Shown piece after piece: positions 59,500 to 64,000 of a stretch of 64,000 nucleotides of DNA. Position 1 is the first letter of the stretch; every line of letters starts with the position of its first letter. The stretch covers positions 16,523,809-16,587,808 of the forward strand of contig OX424559.1 of assembly GCA_949152475.1 (NCBI GenBank), read 5' to 3'. This DNA comes from Terebella lapidaria (Eukaryota > Annelida > Polychaeta > Terebellida > Terebellidae). Both the position numbers and the translations under genes were made by a program. Under the pieces are notes generated by a model. It was given only the letters and a program-made list of their open reading frames with translations. It was not told the DNA's origin and did not search any database.

Positions 59500-62400
59500 A
59501 CCCATACTTCCAATCTTGACCTCACACGAGTTGATACCATACCCTGTAGATTGGCAATACCTACGGCATTCGTCGATGTACCCGCACGCGCACTGTTGGA
59601 GGTATTGTGAATGACCGAACAAGATGCCCTACGGGGTAGATATGATGTATCACGCACATCAGACGTGTATAAATCTTCCTGAAACCCCATGTGAATAGTT
59701 TGAAGGTTGACTCATTCGTAATAAAAACGTTCCACAAAATATTGCACACATCAATATATAATTCATTGCATACGTGAATATGATTTATGATATCATATGT
59801 ATGATGGAGCCATGAAAGTTAAGAAAATCCATGGTTTTTACTGCACAAATCTAGGGTTCATGTTTCATGTACACATGTGCATTACTAGCATCAAGTAGAC
59901 CTACACGCTTTTGCAAATTAAATGGACAGATGAAATCTGAAGACCACCTTAGTACATAAAACCTCCATATCTATTTTAGTGTATACCGTAGACTGATTTT
60001 TTGTTGTCATAAATTTCTTGCAATCTACAGTACTCTTTTCTGCATCCAATACAAGATTTGAATGACGTGCTAAACAATTCCTCTCAACAATGATCGAGTA
60101 GAATGGTATAATGGGAGTAAAGATAAAGTAAATCTCTTGGAGTGGGATTATCAGCCATGACAGGAAAATGCAGAATATCAAAATAGAAACATTAATCAGG
60201 ATTATGCGCTAATACGTGGAACCTTGCGGCTGTGGGCTTTGATGGGTTATCATCCCTCTTTTGTTGTTTTCGCAAAATGAAAACACGTAATTGCTGATCT
60301 TGCTCCTATGTCCGTTAAGGAATGGCATATTGTAAACAACGAGAGTGAGATATACTAAGTTTCGTTCTTAGATGCTAACATTTCGTTTGATCACATATAT
60401 TAAAAAAACGTGCGTTTGGAACAGTAACAATATATCAGTTCCATCAGGTAAAAAGTAAGAACACACACTCGATACAGGAGATTTCTTAGGCTTTGCTCCT
60501 GATAAAATACATAATAATTTCTGTTCTCTATTGGCCTTGTCGCAATTGACTATATGTTGAGGTATTCCAATCAACATTTCCCACGAGACATGCTTGCTGA
60601 TATATATACATGTACAAATGTTGCGTTGATGTATATTTCACAGTAACCTACTCAAAATCATTCCTGATTATAATTTAAAGACATTTGCAGGCACTCATAT
60701 TTCCATGTTCCAGCGAACTTCAGGGTCCCTCGATTTTGATATTGCTCAAGATGTAAGATGCTTTAAACGCCAATTAGATATTGTAGTTGGGATACTTTCC
60801 TTTTGGGTATTATGGAAGTTAACTGAAACCAGGTATTGTCGGAAGAGGTCAAGCTGCTGCAAAAAAATCAATTTCTAGTGGAAAAATTACATCATATTAT
60901 TACCATTGATACTTTTTTCTTGGTCTCCTGTAAGCCCTACACGCATAAAGTTTTTCCATCAGGTATTTATGAAATTATTACGGAAACTTCATGTACCCTT
61001 GTGAAAAAAACATATTGCTCTCACTCTGCGAGATGCAAACAGTTTTTACACTATGACATCTCATTTTGTTAGAACCATCCACGATGATTGAGATGTCGTG
61101 AATAGATGTGGCCAATGGTGTTTTATGCCATCTACATGAGATATTTGTGGCAATCCATATCTGTCGAAAAAGTAGTAACACTTTTTTCTACAAAAATCGA
61201 TTGCAAACATCTGCTAATCTCGCCCTTCCTTTCCATATACGTGGTGAATGAACATGTCTAAATTTAGCAGTATCGTGACTGACCAGATGATCTCAATTTA
61301 AGGCAGCTCTTTTCTTTTAAACAGCTGTCAATCTGACGTCTATACAGACATGCAATTCGTGTAATCAATTTACTGGGAGGCGAAGGAACGACGTGAAATC
61401 AAATAGCGTGAGTTTCTCTAAGGGCCCGTTGTTACATTCCAATCGAATCAGCATAACACACGTGTATCGGACAAACGATGCGAGAACAGTCCGTTAACAT
61501 GGTTAAAATCAGTTTAGACTTTTCCCAGAGTAGTACATAAGGGTAAAGGATAGGAATAATGGAATCATCAACCCAATTAACTGGTAGAGGGACCTCACAC
61601 GAGCTGTAGATACAAAGTGGACGTGAAGGTACGAGAACAGTTTTGCTGATAAAAATGTATGACTTTTGTATAATCAAAAGAATATGTTATGATATAATTG
61701 ATGGATTGGGTTTCAATTTAAGTTCCAGGTTTCTCTGGAGAACCTGTTATAAACCGGAATGGAGATACGTGATCACTGGTGATCAAATGTATTTTTCAAT
61801 ATGTATCACTGACAAAACAAATGTGCTTATCTTATTTCTTATCACACAAACTAAATAGCATAAAATTATAAGTACCTGTGGTTGAGAGGATATTTCTTTC
61901 GAAATAATGATCAAAGAATAAATCGAAATCAGGACATCTTAGTAATATGAGAGCAATTGGTCGCCTATATCAGGGATAAAATTACAAATGACTGCGCAGA
62001 CACATCATACACTTTGGGCATGACTGGTATGTTGTGTACAACAACAAAATCAAAACAACATATTTCTCAATGAATTCATCAAATAGATATAATTTTCGTT
62101 GTTCCAAGATTTGAAATGTTCAGGTTATTGTTTGATATCCTTGTTGTCATCGATTTCTGGTGGAGATGAAGCCATTGTAAGCCCTTGAGAAATGCTCAAG
62201 ATATCGATGTAATCACCCAATAGCCAACAGCTAAAAATCCACATGAGTGGCATTCTCATGATAAACCTAAGTGTACTACAAAATGTGAAACTTTTCCAGT
62301 GGTCAGCGTGATAGCATTCTAAAGCATGGAGTTTTTCTTGATATGTTTCCTCTGTTTTCCTTCTTATAACGTTAGTTCTTTTGGTTCTTATAACTGAAGG

Positions 62401-64000
62401 AAGAACAATTTTGGTAGGTTTTCTATCGATTCTTCACAAGCTACGGCACTTTTGCGATAATAAAAGTTTAACCAGCAGCGAACAGTATCATTAACAGGTC
62501 TTCACGTAATGTTCCACTTGCTCCTGTTTTAAGTTTACCCGACGAATCAGTGTGAATCTGAACGGCTTTGAAACTCATTCACAGTTGCTCGCACCTTAAA
62601 TGTGGCGACAATAGTCCAAAAAAGTAGAGAAACGATAGTAGATGTGGTATTAAGTCCACCCATTACATTCGGGAATTGTGTCCACGTGGTGATCAGATAA
62701 TGAGAGTTTCCAGCACTGGGAAAGCACAGTCATATTGTGCATTCCTATTATACATTGTTTCGTATCATACAAACCCTTGAGCAATTATCAGAATCCCAAT
62801 ATATATATACCTGGTCAATTGATAAGTGTTTTTTTTTTATGAGCATTACATAACAAATACCGTAGTATCATAAGCACAGTATCTGTTAATGTTGCTGAGT
62901 CTCTGTAAAAGTTATGGATCCATATTATAACACATGTGTGCCTGATTGATATCTGTGCTTGATACTGGCCAGTTATTTAATTACATTTGACGAATGACTG
63001 TAAAAGAGCATCATACACTTTGGATAGGAACGAAAAGCTGTGCATTCTACTATCATTCACACAACAGAAAAATTGAAAACACATATTGAACTCACCATTG
63101 TCAGATGTAGTTTCATACAGGAGTAAAAATGTATGCTCCTTTGATTTCACCCTCAAGCCTGATGTATGATGAAAATCAAAACGTATCTGGGTTACAAGTG
63201 AACAAAACATGGAATTTTGATGAAGCACAACGTAGACATGGCATCGACTTGGTTTTTGTAACTGATCAAACAAACAGCTGTTCAGATGTAAGTATGTGTT
63301 GCAGGTGAGAAGTATCGCACTATCATAGACGAAGACAAATCGACTGACGTAAGTCAACTGCAAGGCCTCCCCGTTGAAAAAGGGTCTTACTAGGTTGTCT
63401 AAGTCAATAGGCTCGGAAAAAAGTAAAAGAAAACAGACATCTTTTTTGATTGATGAGTTCGTTTGCATGAGTATATGTGGTAATTTATTGTACAGAAGAT
63501 AAGCGATGTAAGCATAAATTTTGGGTAGTGTTAATGTACTGTTGTCAAAGGTTTTTTTTTTGAGACAATAAAAACCGGTAGACATTGACACGTACATAGC
63601 TTCTCCTTTATTTCCAGTTTGGACATGTCTAGCAGATTCAGAAATGATTTCGAGGACAAATCACGCCTATATATTAATACCTGGAAAAATCACAGCTGAA
63701 TACACAACGCAGTTCTCCAACATTCCACAACTTGATCAGATACATTGCATGTCATTTGATATGATACACAATCCAAAACTCATCTCTCTTCTTTATTCGA
63801 AACAGTATTTATTTATACATCTGGATTTTTTCTCTAAAAGCGTTAGTCCTACATCATGGTGTTCAATCTGTGCCAGTACATGTGGTAATTTATTGTTGAA
63901 AACATGCGTATGGAATATATTAATTGGCAATAATTGCTTGAAACCTGCATGGACATTTTTGAATCACGATGAAGGGACGGGTTTTGATGAAAAGGGGCAT
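59500..64000. repeat. Partial tandem unit IV (one monomer), runs off the window
   Basis: 63.18-63.37 kb matches the 39.45-39.61, 48.60-48.78 and 58.68-58.86 kb segments (TGACGTAAGTCAACTG, ACATGGCATCGACTTGG). 63.64-64.0 kb matches 59.15-59.47 kb, ending in GTTTTGATGAAAAGGGGC. Near 61.1 kb the minus-strand peptide HDISIIVDGSNK parallels THNINFVMDGSIS of unit I. The spacing implies a single monomer of about 4.5 kb. The interval 59.5-61 kb shows little else. Confidence 0.6.
62977..63597 (-). other. Open reading frame of 206 codons, unit IV, unassigned
   Basis: It runs from ATG at 63597 to TAA at 62977 and is the longest non-transposon, non-microsatellite frame in the window. It includes ALQLTYVSRFVFVYDSAI and LHLNSCLFDQLQKPS. 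Unit II has a related shorter frame (48588-48869) with SQLTHVSRCVSIHGSLI and LHQKSCLFNQL. Units I and III are interrupted there. The protein is rich in Phe, Leu, Ser and Cys with no motif I know. It may be chance in AT-rich DNA, or an exon of the suspected decayed family. Confidence 0.25.

Larger units (their letters stand above)
50530..59500. repeat. Tandem unit III, about 9 kb
   Basis: Landmarks are as for unit I. It is more diverged than I and II in its second half (about 55.4-59 kb). The 3' part (58.6-59.5 kb) is again duplicated in unit IV at about 63.2-64.0 kb. Confidence 0.8.

Noticed and set aside
1-64000. tRNA, rRNA, CRISPR array or bacterial-style operon
   Set aside because: None was found. 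Repeats lack CRISPR spacing, no cloverleaf-type A/B box pair was seen, and the content is animal-like.

Overview
The window is AT-rich, repeat-dominated animal DNA. No intact host gene could be identified. It carries a Ty3/gypsy element with a PNMA-type Gag, a non-LTR retrotransposon, several small inverted-repeat elements, satellites and nested tandem duplications. Splice-like signals are GT-AG. A marine invertebrate, perhaps a mollusc, is my best guess, but the sequence alone does not prove it.

Layout. (1) 0.7-9.8 kb: a TA-flanked, mariner-like inverted-repeat element with a core of short palindromic minisatellite repeats. An 8.3 kb Ty3/gypsy element on the minus strand has split it. The LTRs (745 and 747 bp) differ at about 3 percent of positions, so the insertion is fairly young, yet the coding part is broken. 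(2) 9.8-17.6 kb: intergenic DNA with long palindromes, a 131-149 bp satellite (13.8-15.0 kb) and an array built around a GC-rich palindrome (16.2-17.0 kb). (3) 17.6-29 kb: two related blocks in tandem (17.6-22.2 and 25.2-28.9 kb), each made of two 3-4 kb monomers. Unit-specific insertions include a 64-bp-arm foldback and a second palindromic-core element at 24.4-25.1 kb. (4) 30.0-31.7 kb: a 5'-truncated LINE on the minus strand with one frameshift. (5) 32-64 kb: three tandem units of about 8.4-10 kb plus a 4.5 kb monomer. They descend from one sequence and differ by insertions, deletions and microsatellite growth.

The tandem units hold short minus-strand stretches that look like relics of exons. 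The best is an indel-free 81-nt block found in three units, where many differences fall at third codon positions. Its peptide faintly resembles the last strands of a C1q/TNF-type jelly roll. The region may be a decayed or rapidly changing multigene cluster, but no complete gene model can be supported.

The most distinctive signal is a pair of elements (0.7-9.8 kb and 24.4-25.1 kb). Their ends match at the start (CAGTGG or CCGTGG, then a pyrimidine and TGAT) and both are flanked by TA. Their interiors are unrelated in sequence, but both are arrays of self-complementary 15-25 bp motifs.
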